Origin: Bromus sterilis | Taxonomy: Eukaryota; Streptophyta; Magnoliopsida; Poales; Poaceae | DNA length: 64,000 bases | Assembly: GCA_950022295.1 (NCBI GenBank) | Contig: OX465599.1 | Span: forward strand, 288,631,501-288,695,500 | Direction: 5' to 3' | Shown: positions 34,173 through 43,568 of the stretch, piece by piece | How positions within the stretch are numbered: the first letter of the stretch is position 1 | Layout of the letters: every line of letters starts with the position of its first letter | Notes under the pieces: model-generated | Database searches by the model: none | What the model saw: the letters and a program-made list of their open reading frames with translations, nothing else | Told to the model about the DNA's origin: nothing | Made by a program: the position numbers and the translations under genes

Positions 34173-37100
34173 ATGTCTCAAGGAACCCGTGGCCAGGTTG
34201 GTCGTAACCAAGGTCGTGGGAATGACCCGGAGGAAGGCAACCTTCCACCCCCACCCACGATGGCTCAGGTTCTGATGGAGGTCGAGAGGAACCGCCGAGA
34301 CTCTCACCACCTGCTGGAAGTCATTGCACGCAACACCACTCAGCAGCGCAATGAGCTGGTGTCCCTGAACGACTTCATCCGGCTTCATCCCCCGGTTTTC
34401 AGTTACTCCACCGAGCCCCTTGACGCCGATGACTGGCTTCGCAGCATCGAGAGGAAGCTCCAAGCAGGCCATGTTGCAGATGGCGACAAGGTCAGCTATG
34501 CCACCTATCACCTCGAAGGTGCAGCTAGCTCTTGGTGGGAGAACTTTCTGAATATGCGTCCCGTTGGACCGCCTGCATCTTGGGAGGAATTCTGCACGTC
34601 CTTCCGCGAGCACCACATTCCCAAGGGTCTTATGGACCGCAAGCGTGAGGAGTTCTGCAACCTCACTCAAGGCAGAAGGACTGTTGACGAGTTTAGTCGT
34701 GAGTTCAACCGACTTGCTCGTTATGCTACCGAAGAAGTCTCCACCGACTCCAAGAAACAAGAGAGGTTCCGTCGTGGCCTCAACACTGGACTTCGTCGTG
34801 AGCTCAATCTTCATGACTTTGCCACCTTCCAGGTCCTTGTCAACAAGGCCATCAAGGCCGAGGACATGAACACCCCCAACGATTTCCGCAAACACCCTAG
34901 AGATGACAGTTCATCCAGTTCCGGCTCTCAGAAGCGCAAGATCTGGATCCCAAACAGCATGTTCCGCCAGAACAACCCACCGAGGCCATCCTATGTGGCG
35001 CCTCGTCCACCAACCCAGTTCCACCCAGCTCCACCAAACAACCCAGCTCCACGAACTGTTTTCGGAGCCTGTTACAAGTGTGGTCAGGCGGGCCACTACT
35101 CTCGCGAGTGTCCCCAGAACCATATCCAGCACCAGAATGCTCCACCCCGTGCCAGAGGCAACAACAACAATGGTCGTGGCAAGCCACCCCAGAATGTCTA
35201 CACCGCCAAACCCGCTCCTCCCTCCACTCGTGGACGTGTGAACCAGATCGCCGCCGAAGAGACTGACGACACCACTGACGTCATTCTTGGTACGCTCCCA
35301 GTCAATTATGTTCCTACTTCCATTCTTTTCGACCCAGGAGCATCTCATTCATTCATGTCGGAAAGTTATGCACTTCGTCATGAGTTATCTTTTGTTGAAT
35401 TGTCCACCCCAATGATTATTCAAACTCCAGGGTCAAGATGGCAAACTAATAGGGTAAGCCATGATAATCAAATTGCAATTGAGGGTTTAGTATTCCTTGC
35501 TTCACTCATAGCCCTCAAGTCTTCAGACATTGATGTCATCCTTGGCATGGATTGGCTATCAAGACAGAATGCCTACCTGGATTGCAAAGGCAAATCCGTG
35601 AAACTCACCCACCCTTCAGGCAAAACAGTCAACTATACCTCACCCAGAACAAGAACCCAAGTGCATTCCTTGAATGTACTTCCCCTTCCCGAACTTGAAG
35701 ATATTCCAGTGGTTCGTGACTTCCCGGATGTCTTTCCTGAAGAGCTGCCGGGAATGCCACCCGACAGATGTGTAGAGTTTATAGTGGATCTTTCCCCAGG
35801 AACCGCACCAATTTCTAGACGCCCATACAAAATGGCCCCACGTGAGTTAGCTGTGCTTAAAACCCAACTGGAAGCTTTGTTGGAGAAAGGCTTCATCCAC
35901 CATAGCTCATCGCCATGGGGTTGCCCCATTCTGTTCGTAACAAAGAAAGATGGAACAGAAAGGATGTGCGTAGACTATCGCCCGCTAAATTTAGCGACGA
36001 TAAAGAACAAGTACCCACTGCCCAGGATCAATGATCTTTATGATAAACTTGCAGGATCCTCTGTCTTCTCCAAGATGGATTTGAGATTAGGTTATCATCA
36101 AATCAAGATCCGAAACGAGGACATTCCCAAAACGTCTTTTACTACTCGTTATGGTCTTTACGAGTATACCGTCATGTCCTTTGGTTTAACCAATGCCCCC
36201 GCCACTTTCTCACGCATGATGAATTCGATCTTCATGGAGTATTTGGACCAGTTCGTCGTGGTTTACCTCGATGACATCCTTATATACTCGAAGAACGAAG
36301 AAGAACATGCCGAACACCTAAGGCTGGTATTGATGAAACTTAGAGAGCATCGCCTATCTGCTAAATTCTCCAAGTGTGAATTTTGGCTACCAGAAGTGAC
36401 CTACTTAGGCCACGTGATTTCTGCAAAAGGCATTGCTGTGAATCCCGAGAGAGTTCAGGCCGTCCTTGACTGGACTCCACCTGAATCGGTTAAGCAAGTT
36501 AGGAGTTTTCTTGGCCTAGCCAGCTATTGTCGTCGCTTCATCGAGAACTTTTCTAAAGTTGCAAAGCCTCTTACTGAACTCCTCAAGAAAGATAAGAAAT
36601 TCCTATGGACTCCCAAGTGCGAGGAAAGCTTTCAAGAGCTAAAAAGAAGATTGACTTCTGCACATGTACTTGCACCTCCAGACACCAAAAAGGATTTCGA
36701 GATCTATTGTGACGCATCACGGCAAGGGTTAGGATGCATACTTCTGCAAGATCGACATGTGGTAGCTTATGCTTCACGCCAGTTGCGGCCACATGAAGAG
36801 AACTATCCTACCCATGACCTTGAACTCGCTGCCGTAGTTCATGCCCTAACAACTTGGCGACATTACCTCCTTGGTAACCGTTGTGAGATCTATTCCGACC
36901 ACCAAAGCCTCAAATACATTTTCACCCAGCCAGATCTTAATCTCAGGCAAAGACGCTGGATTGAGTTGATAAAAGATTACGACGTAGTAATTTCTTACAC
37001 CCCAGGCAAAGCCAATGTCATGGCTGATGCACTAAGTCGTAAGTCGTATTGTAACAACCTCATGTTACAACAGTATCAACCACTTCTTCATGAGGACTTT

Positions 37101-38750
37101 TGCAAGCTCAACCTTGAAATTGTTCCTCATGGCTATCTTTCTACCTTGGTGGCGAAACCAACTCTTGAGGATCAAATCATAGTTGCACAAAGGCGTGCAC
37201 GAGGTGTTCGCCGGATCAAGGATAACATTGCTAGCGGAGTTGCTAAATGTTTCTCCACAGATAGCAAAGGAACGGTATTCTTTGAAAATCGTTTGGTAGT
37301 ACCTAAGAATAGGGAACTAAGGCAACTCATCCTCAAGGAAGCCCATGACACACCCCTCTCGATTCATCCCGGTAGCACAAAAATGTACCGAGATCTACGC
37401 CAGAGATTTTGGTGGACTAGGATGAAGAGAGACATTGCTCAATTTGTTGCTGAATGTGATGTTTGTCGTCGCATTAAGGCAGAACATCAAAGACCTGCTG
37501 GTACACTTCAACCTTTGTCTATTCCCGAGTGGAAATGGGACAAAGTCGGTATGGACTTCATCACCGGCTTTCCAAGAACCCAGAAAGGAAACAATGCCAT
37601 CTTTGTTGTCATAGATAGGCTTTCCAAAGTTGCACACTTCCTTCCCGTTCGCGAGTCTATAACTGCTAGCCAGTTAGCGGACTTGTACATCTCTAGAATT
37701 GTATCACTTCATGGTGTTCCTTTGGAAATCAATTCTGATCGCGGTAGCCTTTTCACCTCTAGATTTTGGGGAAGCTTTCAGAATGCTATGGGAACTCATC
37801 TCTCCTTTAGTACAGCTTTCCATCCTCAGTCTAGCGGTCAAGTCGAAAGGGTTAACCAAATTCTTGAAGACATGCTCAGAGCTTGTGTTATCTCATTCGG
37901 AAAGAATTGGGAGAAGTCTCTTCCATTTGCCGAATTTTCTTATAACAATAGTTTTCAATCTAGTCTGAACATGGCTCCTTTTGAACTCCTATATGGACGA
38001 CGATGTCGAACACCTTTAAACTGGTCAGAAACCGGTGAAAGACAATTCTTTGGACCGGACATGATCAAGGAAGCAGAAGAGCAAGTTCGCATTGTTCGTG
38101 ATCAATTGAAAGCAGCCCAGTCTCGTCAGAAGAGCTACTATGATCGTCATCATAGGCAAGAGAGCTACAATCTGGATGAGAAGGCTTACCTTCGGGTTAC
38201 TCCTCTGAAGGGAACACAACGTTTCAGTATCAAAGGCAAGTTGGCCCCACGTTACATCGCACCTTTCCGCGTTATTGCTAAATGTGGAGAAGTTGCCTAC
38301 CAACTTGAACTACCTCCGCACCTCTCCCGAGTACATGATGTATTCCATGTGTCCCAACTCAGGCGTTGCTTCAAGGACCCCATCCGCGAAGTCGACCATG
38401 AAACGCTTGATCTCCAAGATGACCTTTCTTATCGAGAATACCCCGTTCGTATTCCTGATTCCGCGGAGCGTGTCACTCGTCGTCAGAAGATTAGGTTTCT
38501 GAAAGTGCAGTGGTCACACCACTCTGAAAGGGAAGCTACGTGGGAAAGAGAAGACCGTCTCAATGCCGAGTACCCCACCTTCCTCCCGCAGACTTCTGAA
38601 TCTCGGGACGAGATTCTCTTGAGTGGGAGCGAGTTGTCAGAACCCTCTGTTAGGTATTGTGCTAGGGTCTTTTTCACTTTGCTTTTTCAAAAGAAATCAA
38701 AGGAAATTCATTTTCAAAATCAAAATGGGAGAAGGAAACCCCCCAGATGA
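34173..38750 (+). CDS. Element F gag-pol polyprotein (open reading frame, about 1525 aa)
   Basis: The ATG at 34173 (MSQGTRGQ) is preferred; the open frame reaches further up only through non-ATG codons. In order, by residue from 34149: gag core (DADDWLRSIERKL, SSWWENFL) about 95-240, CCHC knuckle CYKCGQAGHYSREC about 308-321, protease site FDPGASHSFMS about 393, RT with YLDDILIYSK about 706, RNase H (YCDASRQGLGCILL) about 852, integrase zinc region about 1065-1110, DDE core (WDKVGMDFITG, then NSDRGSLFTSRFW, then HPQSSGQVERVNQ) about 1134-1232, chromodomain-like VQWSHHSEREATWEREDRL about 1450. The last 30 or so codons run into the 3' LTR. Odd points: DPG instead of the usual D-S/T-G in protease, and DLRLGYHQI where relatives have DLRSGYHQ. 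No stops or frameshifts. Confidence 0.9.
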   Translation: MSQGTRGQVGRNQGRGNDPEEGNLPPPPTMAQVLMEVERNRRDSHHLLEVIARNTTQQRNELVSLNDFIRLHPPVFSYSTEPLDADDWLRSIERKLQAGHVADGDKVSYATYHLEGAASSWWENFLNMRPVGPPASWEEFCTSFREHHIPKGLMDRKREEFCNLTQGRRTVDEFSREFNRLARYATEEVSTDSKKQERFRRGLNTGLRRELNLHDFATFQVLVNKAIKAEDMNTPNDFRKHPRDDSSSSSGSQKRKIWIPNSMFRQNNPPRPSYVAPRPPTQFHPAPPNNPAPRTVFGACYKCGQAGHYSRECPQNHIQHQNAPPRARGNNNNGRGKPPQNVYTAKPAPPSTRGRVNQIAAEETDDTTDVILGTLPVNYVPTSILFDPGASHSFMSESYALRHELSFVELSTPMIIQTPGSRWQTNRVSHDNQIAIEGLVFLASLIALKSSDIDVILGMDWLSRQNAYLDCKGKSVKLTHPSGKTVNYTSPRTRTQVHSLNVLPLPELEDIPVVRDFPDVFPEELPGMPPDRCVEFIVDLSPGTAPISRRPYKMAPRELAVLKTQLEALLEKGFIHHSSSPWGCPILFVTKKDGTERMCVDYRPLNLATIKNKYPLPRINDLYDKLAGSSVFSKMDLRLGYHQIKIRNEDIPKTSFTTRYGLYEYTVMSFGLTNAPATFSRMMNSIFMEYLDQFVVVYLDDILIYSKNEEEHAEHLRLVLMKLREHRLSAKFSKCEFWLPEVTYLGHVISAKGIAVNPERVQAVLDWTPPESVKQVRSFLGLASYCRRFIENFSKVAKPLTELLKKDKKFLWTPKCEESFQELKRRLTSAHVLAPPDTKKDFEIYCDASRQGLGCILLQDRHVVAYASRQLRPHEENYPTHDLELAAVVHALTTWRHYLLGNRCEIYSDHQSLKYIFTQPDLNLRQRRWIELIKDYDVVISYTPGKANVMADALSRKSYCNNLMLQQYQPLLHEDFCKLNLEIVPHGYLSTLVAKPTLEDQIIVAQRRARGVRRIKDNIASGVAKCFSTDSKGTVFFENRLVVPKNRELRQLILKEAHDTPLSIHPGSTKMYRDLRQRFWWTRMKRDIAQFVAECDVCRRIKAEHQRPAGTLQPLSIPEWKWDKVGMDFITGFPRTQKGNNAIFVVIDRLSKVAHFLPVRESITASQLADLYISRIVSLHGVPLEINSDRGSLFTSRFWGSFQNAMGTHLSFSTAFHPQSSGQVERVNQILEDMLRACVISFGKNWEKSLPFAEFSYNNSFQSSLNMAPFELLYGRRCRTPLNWSETGERQFFGPDMIKEAEEQVRIVRDQLKAAQSRQKSYYDRHHRQESYNLDEKAYLRVTPLKGTQRFSIKGKLAPRYIAPFRVIAKCGEVAYQLELPPHLSRVHDVFHVSQLRRCFKDPIREVDHETLDLQDDLSYREYPVRIPDSAERVTRRQKIRFLKVQWSHHSEREATWEREDRLNAEYPTFLPQTSESRDEILLSGSELSEPSVRYCARVFFTLLFQKKSKEIHFQNQNGRRKPPR
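38598..38634 (+). other. Element F palindrome and purine-rich tract before the 3' LTR
   Basis: GAATCTCGGGACGAGATTC (a near-perfect inverted repeat, coding for the ESRDEI segment near the polyprotein end) followed by TTGAGTGGGAGCGAGT, abutting the TGTCAG start of the LTR. Confidence 0.7.
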
Positions 38751-41700
38751 ATTAATTCAAAAGGCCAGATAAAAATCTTCTCCAAAAATTCATGTTAGAT
38801 TTTTGAAAAGTCTTATAAATGAGTGTGATCACATATCAAGTGATGTGGGACCCATCCCATGCTCATAGATTTTTCAAATATTCAAACAGTGCCTTGGAAT
38901 TAATCAAATAACCCTATTTGATTTAAGATTCAAATTATTTGAATTTTAAAAATGTTGAAACTTTATAAGTGGCTAGTCTATATTATTATGAGGCCACATA
39001 AAAATTTTCAGCACTTAATAAAATGCCTAGCTAATTATTTTAGCACAGCAAAACAAATAGCAGAAAAGAAAACAGAAGAGAAAAGGGAAAAGGAACTTAC
39101 CTGGAAGCAGCCGAACTAACTCCCCGCAGCCCACCTGGCCGGCCCAGCCCAGCCTCCCCCTTGTCGTCTTCTACCCCGCGCGCCCAAGCAGCTCGCTGGA
39201 GCGGCCGAGCGCGGCGACGACGACACCTCGACGTCTTCAAGCTTCCAGGCCGCCCCGTGCCCTCCTCTCGCGTCTGGACGCACCCTAGCACCGCCCCAGT
39301 TCTTTCCCCTCCCTCCAGGAACACCTCCCCTTCCTCTCTCGCCCGATTCGTCACCGCCCGAGAAGCACGCCGGAGCACCGTTGAGCCCCCGCGTGGCCAT
39401 TGACGCCGAGAAGCCCCAAGACCGTGTCCAAGTTCTTCGCCGCCGTCGTCTTCGTCGAGCAGTGCAAGTAATCGAGCCCGGAGCCCGCGTAGACGCCAGA
39501 TTCTTCCTCGAGTTCTCGCCGGCCGCAGATAAGGTCTTCGTCGATTACGTCGCAGTTGAGCCACCCCAGCCTTCGCCACCACCTCTACTGAGTTCGTGGT
39601 GAGCTCACGGCCGAACCCCTCGCTTTCCCCCTTCGATTACTCCCTATAGCCTTGATCGCCATGAGAGCCGAAGCTCCTCGCCGCCGGGATCCATGGCGAC
39701 GTCCACCCGCTAAGAAATCGAACCCGCCATGATGTCCAACGTGTTCCCCGTGCTCCTCCTCGTCGAACCAGCCTAGCCCCGCCTCAAGTCGTGCCCTGGA
39801 ACGGAATCCCGATCAAGGCCGTAGCTAGTTCGCCGCAAAGCTTGACGCCGGCGAGCGTACGGTGCACCCCAGCGCTTGGTTTCGGTCCCATTCGACGCGC
39901 GTGAGTGAGGGCTTCAAGTTGATGGTCTTCGCGCTCCAAATGATGGCCGGATTCGCCCTCCCCGTGCAGCGCCGCCGCGGTCCAGTCGCCGGCATTTATC
40001 CGCCGGCGTGTCAGCCAAACCTCCCACGTTAATCACCTGGCTAATGACCCCCTGGGTCACTGACCAGTGGGCCCAGTGGCTTAATTAAGCCACTGGATTA
40101 ATTTAACCCCACGGTTAATTGAACCCAGCCACTGACAGGTGGGACCCTCTTGTTAGCCCCCCCCCCTGACGTCAGCACTGACGCAGTAAATCAATTTAAA
40201 TGAATTTCCAGAGATTATTTGATTAAAAGAATTCCAGAAACTCCAGAAAAAACCCCAAACTTTGGAAATTCATAGAAAATTCATATTAACTCCAAATTGG
40301 ACAAATAATATATGAAAAATGATCAAGAGAAAATTATCTTTCCAAATATGCAACTTTCAACTATGGTTGAGTTGAATTTAAATTGGGACCAGTAGCATAT
40401 GTCATTTGGTTTATTTGAATTTAATTCAAATTCAAATCAAATGATCTTGCAACTTGGACCATGGACTTATGTTATAATTCAACCACACATCAGAGGCATA
40501 TCTTATACATTTGAAGATGATTCAAAATGATCAAACAATGTCACATGCAACTTGGTTAATTTCAATTCAAATGTGGAGTTTGAATTTGCAATTCAAATTG
40601 CAATATACTCCATTTAAATGGAATTGCTTCACACATCAAAGCATGTACATCAAGATTCAAAATTCCATCATGTGATTGTGTATTGTATTTACTTTGCTAC
40701 TTTGCTTGTTGTTTGTCGAGTAGAGTTGGAACCGGAGCAGGAGGCTGCCCCCTTCGCTGAAGACCCCGAACCCGAACCTCGTCAGCAAGGCAAGCAAACC
40801 CCCATTGATCATGTCGATAAAATCTCACTTCCCTCTCATGTCTCGCTTATGCATTGTTTAGGATGATCACCATGATTCGTTTCTACCGCATAGATGAACC
40901 CATTCCTTTGCATGACCTATCATTTTGTCACAGTACTAAGCAAACCACAATCCTAGCAAATGTAGGAGTTGTTTGATATCATGTGGCCCCTGCAATGTTA
41001 CTGCTTATTGCATGCTTAGTATGATAACATGTTGTTACTGTGATGTGAGTCGGGATGAGAATGATCATGTTGAGGATGGTAGAAAAGTGTTGGTGAATCG
41101 ACCCTAATACAAGGTGAATGATGAGAGGTTGTGTACGAGTACACGGTGGGTTGTCTCGTTGAACACCGCCCTAGTACGAGTTCTTGTGTGGTGATCCAAG
41201 ATGAAGAGTACAACCACACATTGGGCTCACTGACCCCTCTCAACTTACTAACTCATCCCTTTCGATGTCCAGATGTCGCAATAGTTCGGAGTTCTGGTAG
41301 GTTTGTGGCCTGGCTGCTAAGTGAGAGAACGGCTCATCCAAGACCGGCTTATGCACCACGCACACATCACTTGGGTCCACTTCGGTAAACCGGCCGGGTT
41401 CACGATTGTGGTAACCAACCCAAGTAGGCGGCTTTCTCGGACTAGATCGGCTATGAGGTAAAAGTTGTGGTGAGCATCCTCGCCGACACTTCTTGAACGG
41501 TGTCGGCTACAAAGGCGGTAAATGATGATCATGTGTGTGTAGCGGTACACCCCTGCAGGGTTAACAAAACTATTCGAATAGCCGCGTCCGCGGTTATGGA
41601 CTGCTTGGAAAGCTTAGCTTGATTATTAGACAACTTTAACTGGATACTTCTAAAAACACACCAAGATAAGTGTGAGTGCTATGGCGTGCTTTCTCGTGGG

Positions 41701-42714
41701 GAAGTCGAGGAAGGCACCATAGTGGTGTAATTGGTTGGAGAATGTAGTGGACTCGTGTACGCTTCTTATATCAAAGTCTGGTACTCGTAGTTCAGGATTA
41801 GCCAAGTCAAAGCTGGCATTTCTGCAAGTGAACCCCACCTCCCTTTACCTTGATACATGTGCATGAGTAGTATAGCTCCTATGTAAGTCTTGCTGAGTAC
41901 GACTTTGTACTCACGTTTTCTTAATCTATGTTTTAGATGATACCATCGACCCCGAAGGTGGCTTCTTCATCGAGCTGGACGACTGAAGATCAAGCTAGTC
42001 TAGTCCCAGTCAGACGACTGGTTCCCTCGTGGAGGGCTTGTGTTTAAATAAGGCTTCTTAAGCCATTTGTTAAACTTGTCTGTACTCAGACATAATTTGC
42101 TTCCGTTTGTGTTGTAATGTTGGATCACATGTTTGTGATCTCTGTTTGCACTCTATAAGAGTTATCAATAAAAATGTATACTTTGTAGAGAATTGCAATG
42201 ATACCTACTGTTCATACAAGGCATGTGTGCTGCGTGTATGTTTATAACATGCATGTCTTTGTATGGGTTTTCGAGACCTTAGTTGTGTTCTGGCTGGCGG
42301 TCTTTCATACACCAAGTGGCCCTTAGATGTGCGCAGCTTGGGGCATCGCGATGCGATTGCTCGAGACTCCGTCTCGTGTACACTTTGTGGTATGATCGAG
42401 CCCGCCCTAGACCCCGACTAAGTGATCGGGCTGGAGTAAGTCTATGTAAGAGTTATGAGATAGTCGTTAGTATGGTTGAGGCGACTTGTCTTTGAATATG
42501 GGAGTTCACCACCCATATCATTAGACTTGTGTGCGGACGATGAGGACCCATCTCAGTTGATCATCCGGCCTGGATGGGATGCCCTTCACGTACGATGCTT
42601 TTCGAGAACGTTCTGTGCTTGGCCTTGTCTGCTTAGACAAGTGGGTACGGTTCTCGGCTCTCCATATGACTATGTCTTAGCTGTACTTTCATACGCTAAC
42701 CCCGGGTCCCGACA
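38635..42714 (+). repeat. Element F 3' LTR
   Basis: 4080 bp, TGTCAGAACC...GTCCCGACA, aligned end to end with 28575-32641. The polyprotein's stop codon lies 116 bp inside it. Confidence 0.93.
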
Positions 42715-42757
42715 TAAACAGCATGCGGTATTCGCGCCCGCTAATGCGGTTGCGCCT

Positions 42758-43375
42758 TTAGGGTCTCGGCTCCTCTTCTTCTGCCGAGGTCTCTACTTCT
42801 GGTTCCTCTTCTTGTTCTTCAATTCCATTGGCCTTCATCTTCTCCTTCAGCCTCTTTATCTCTGCTTGCATCTCCACCCTCTCCTTCTTCAGCTTGTTGT
42901 TGTCCCTGTTGAGCCTGGTGTTCTTCTGCTGCAGCTCAATGATGGTGTAGAGGTCTGACTGGATGTCCTTCTCCTGGCAATGGATGTGCTTCTCCAGGCT
43001 CTGGATGAAGTAGCTAGTTGTATCTGGCCACATGGCCCCAGGCACATACTTGAACTTCTTGGGCCATATGTTCCCCGATGGAAGAATCTTGGTCATCTCC
43101 GCGTACACCGTACCCTTGAGTCGGACGGCATACTTCTCAACAATGCGTCCAAGAGCTATGTGAGCGGCTATGCGCACACACTGCTCCTTCTCCTGGGCAT
43201 GCACCTTGAATGACTCCGTGATCACCCTTTCCTCATTCGTCATGCTTCCAAGGATAAAAGTCTCCACTTGCCAGTAGTCATCAGCTCCCCTTGTCTCCAC
43301 TATGTCCGGCTGAAATACTGGCGCGTAGATGTTCAGGTAGTGGCAAATCCCCCTGAGCTCAGGTCCAAACGCCAT
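42758..43375 (-). CDS. Accessory ORF of element E (205 aa), dsRBD-like N-terminus and coiled coil
   Basis: Minus-strand ORF between E's primer site and gag, at the same place as the accessory ORF of F. Residues 1-100: a first helix (ELRGICHYLNIY), P-x-F, a strand WQVETFILG, a strand SFKVHA, and a last helix KEQCVRIAAHIALGRIVEKY whose Ala-Ala pair is placed as in dsRNA-binding domains; the match is weaker than in F. Residues about 135-185 (LQQKNTRLNRDNNKLKKER onward) form a predicted coiled coil of charged heptads, and the last 20 residues are mainly Glu. A putative acceptor (TCTCTTTGATTATAG) ends about 30 bp before the ATG. It has no stop mutations, unlike E's gag-pol. Function unknown. Confidence 0.62.
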   Translation of the reverse strand: MAFGPELRGICHYLNIYAPVFQPDIVETRGADDYWQVETFILGSMTNEERVITESFKVHAQEKEQCVRIAAHIALGRIVEKYAVRLKGTVYAEMTKILPSGNIWPKKFKYVPGAMWPDTTSYFIQSLEKHIHCQEKDIQSDLYTIIELQQKNTRLNRDNNKLKKERVEMQAEIKRLKEKMKANGIEEQEEEPEVETSAEEEEPRP

Positions 43376-43554
43376 AGCGCGGTATGAAAAAGTGGAAATC
43401 TATAATCAAAGAGAGGTAAGGCAAGATTAGAACAGGTATGAATACGAGATAGACAAGGTAAGTAAGTACATGACAGAGTGATGTAAAGTAATATTTTTAT
43501 TCCTATGGCTTTTCTAGTCCATTTTCTAGGGTCACGTTCTACAGTCAACACACT

Positions 43555-43566
43555 GCTCTGATACCA
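43555..43566 (-). other. Element E primer binding site
   Basis: Minus strand TGGTATCAGAGC, initiator tRNA-Met type, 2 bp from the 5' LTR. Confidence 0.92.
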
Positions 43567-43568
43567 TC

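Larger units (their letters stand above)
28575..42714 (+). mobile_element. Element F: near-intact Tekay/Del-type chromovirus
   Basis: Plus-strand element of 14,140 bp: 5' LTR 28575-32641, initiator-Met primer site at 32646, accessory ORF 33063-33842, gag-pol 34173-38750, purine-rich tract, 3' LTR 38635-42714. TSD TAAAC at 28570-28574 and 42715-42719. The 3' LTR begins TGTCAG while the 5' LTR begins TGGCAG, a change in the second base of the conserved edge region. The LTRs are very alike, differing by scattered substitutions and small indels (for example an extra 13 bp or so near 39990), so F is the youngest large element here. It is inserted in E's leader, opposite to E. Confidence 0.93.

Noticed and set aside
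34134..34895. Minus-strand 253-aa frame opposite gag of F, and similar antisense frames along gag-pol
   Set aside because: Antisense shadows of an open coding frame; no family resemblance.
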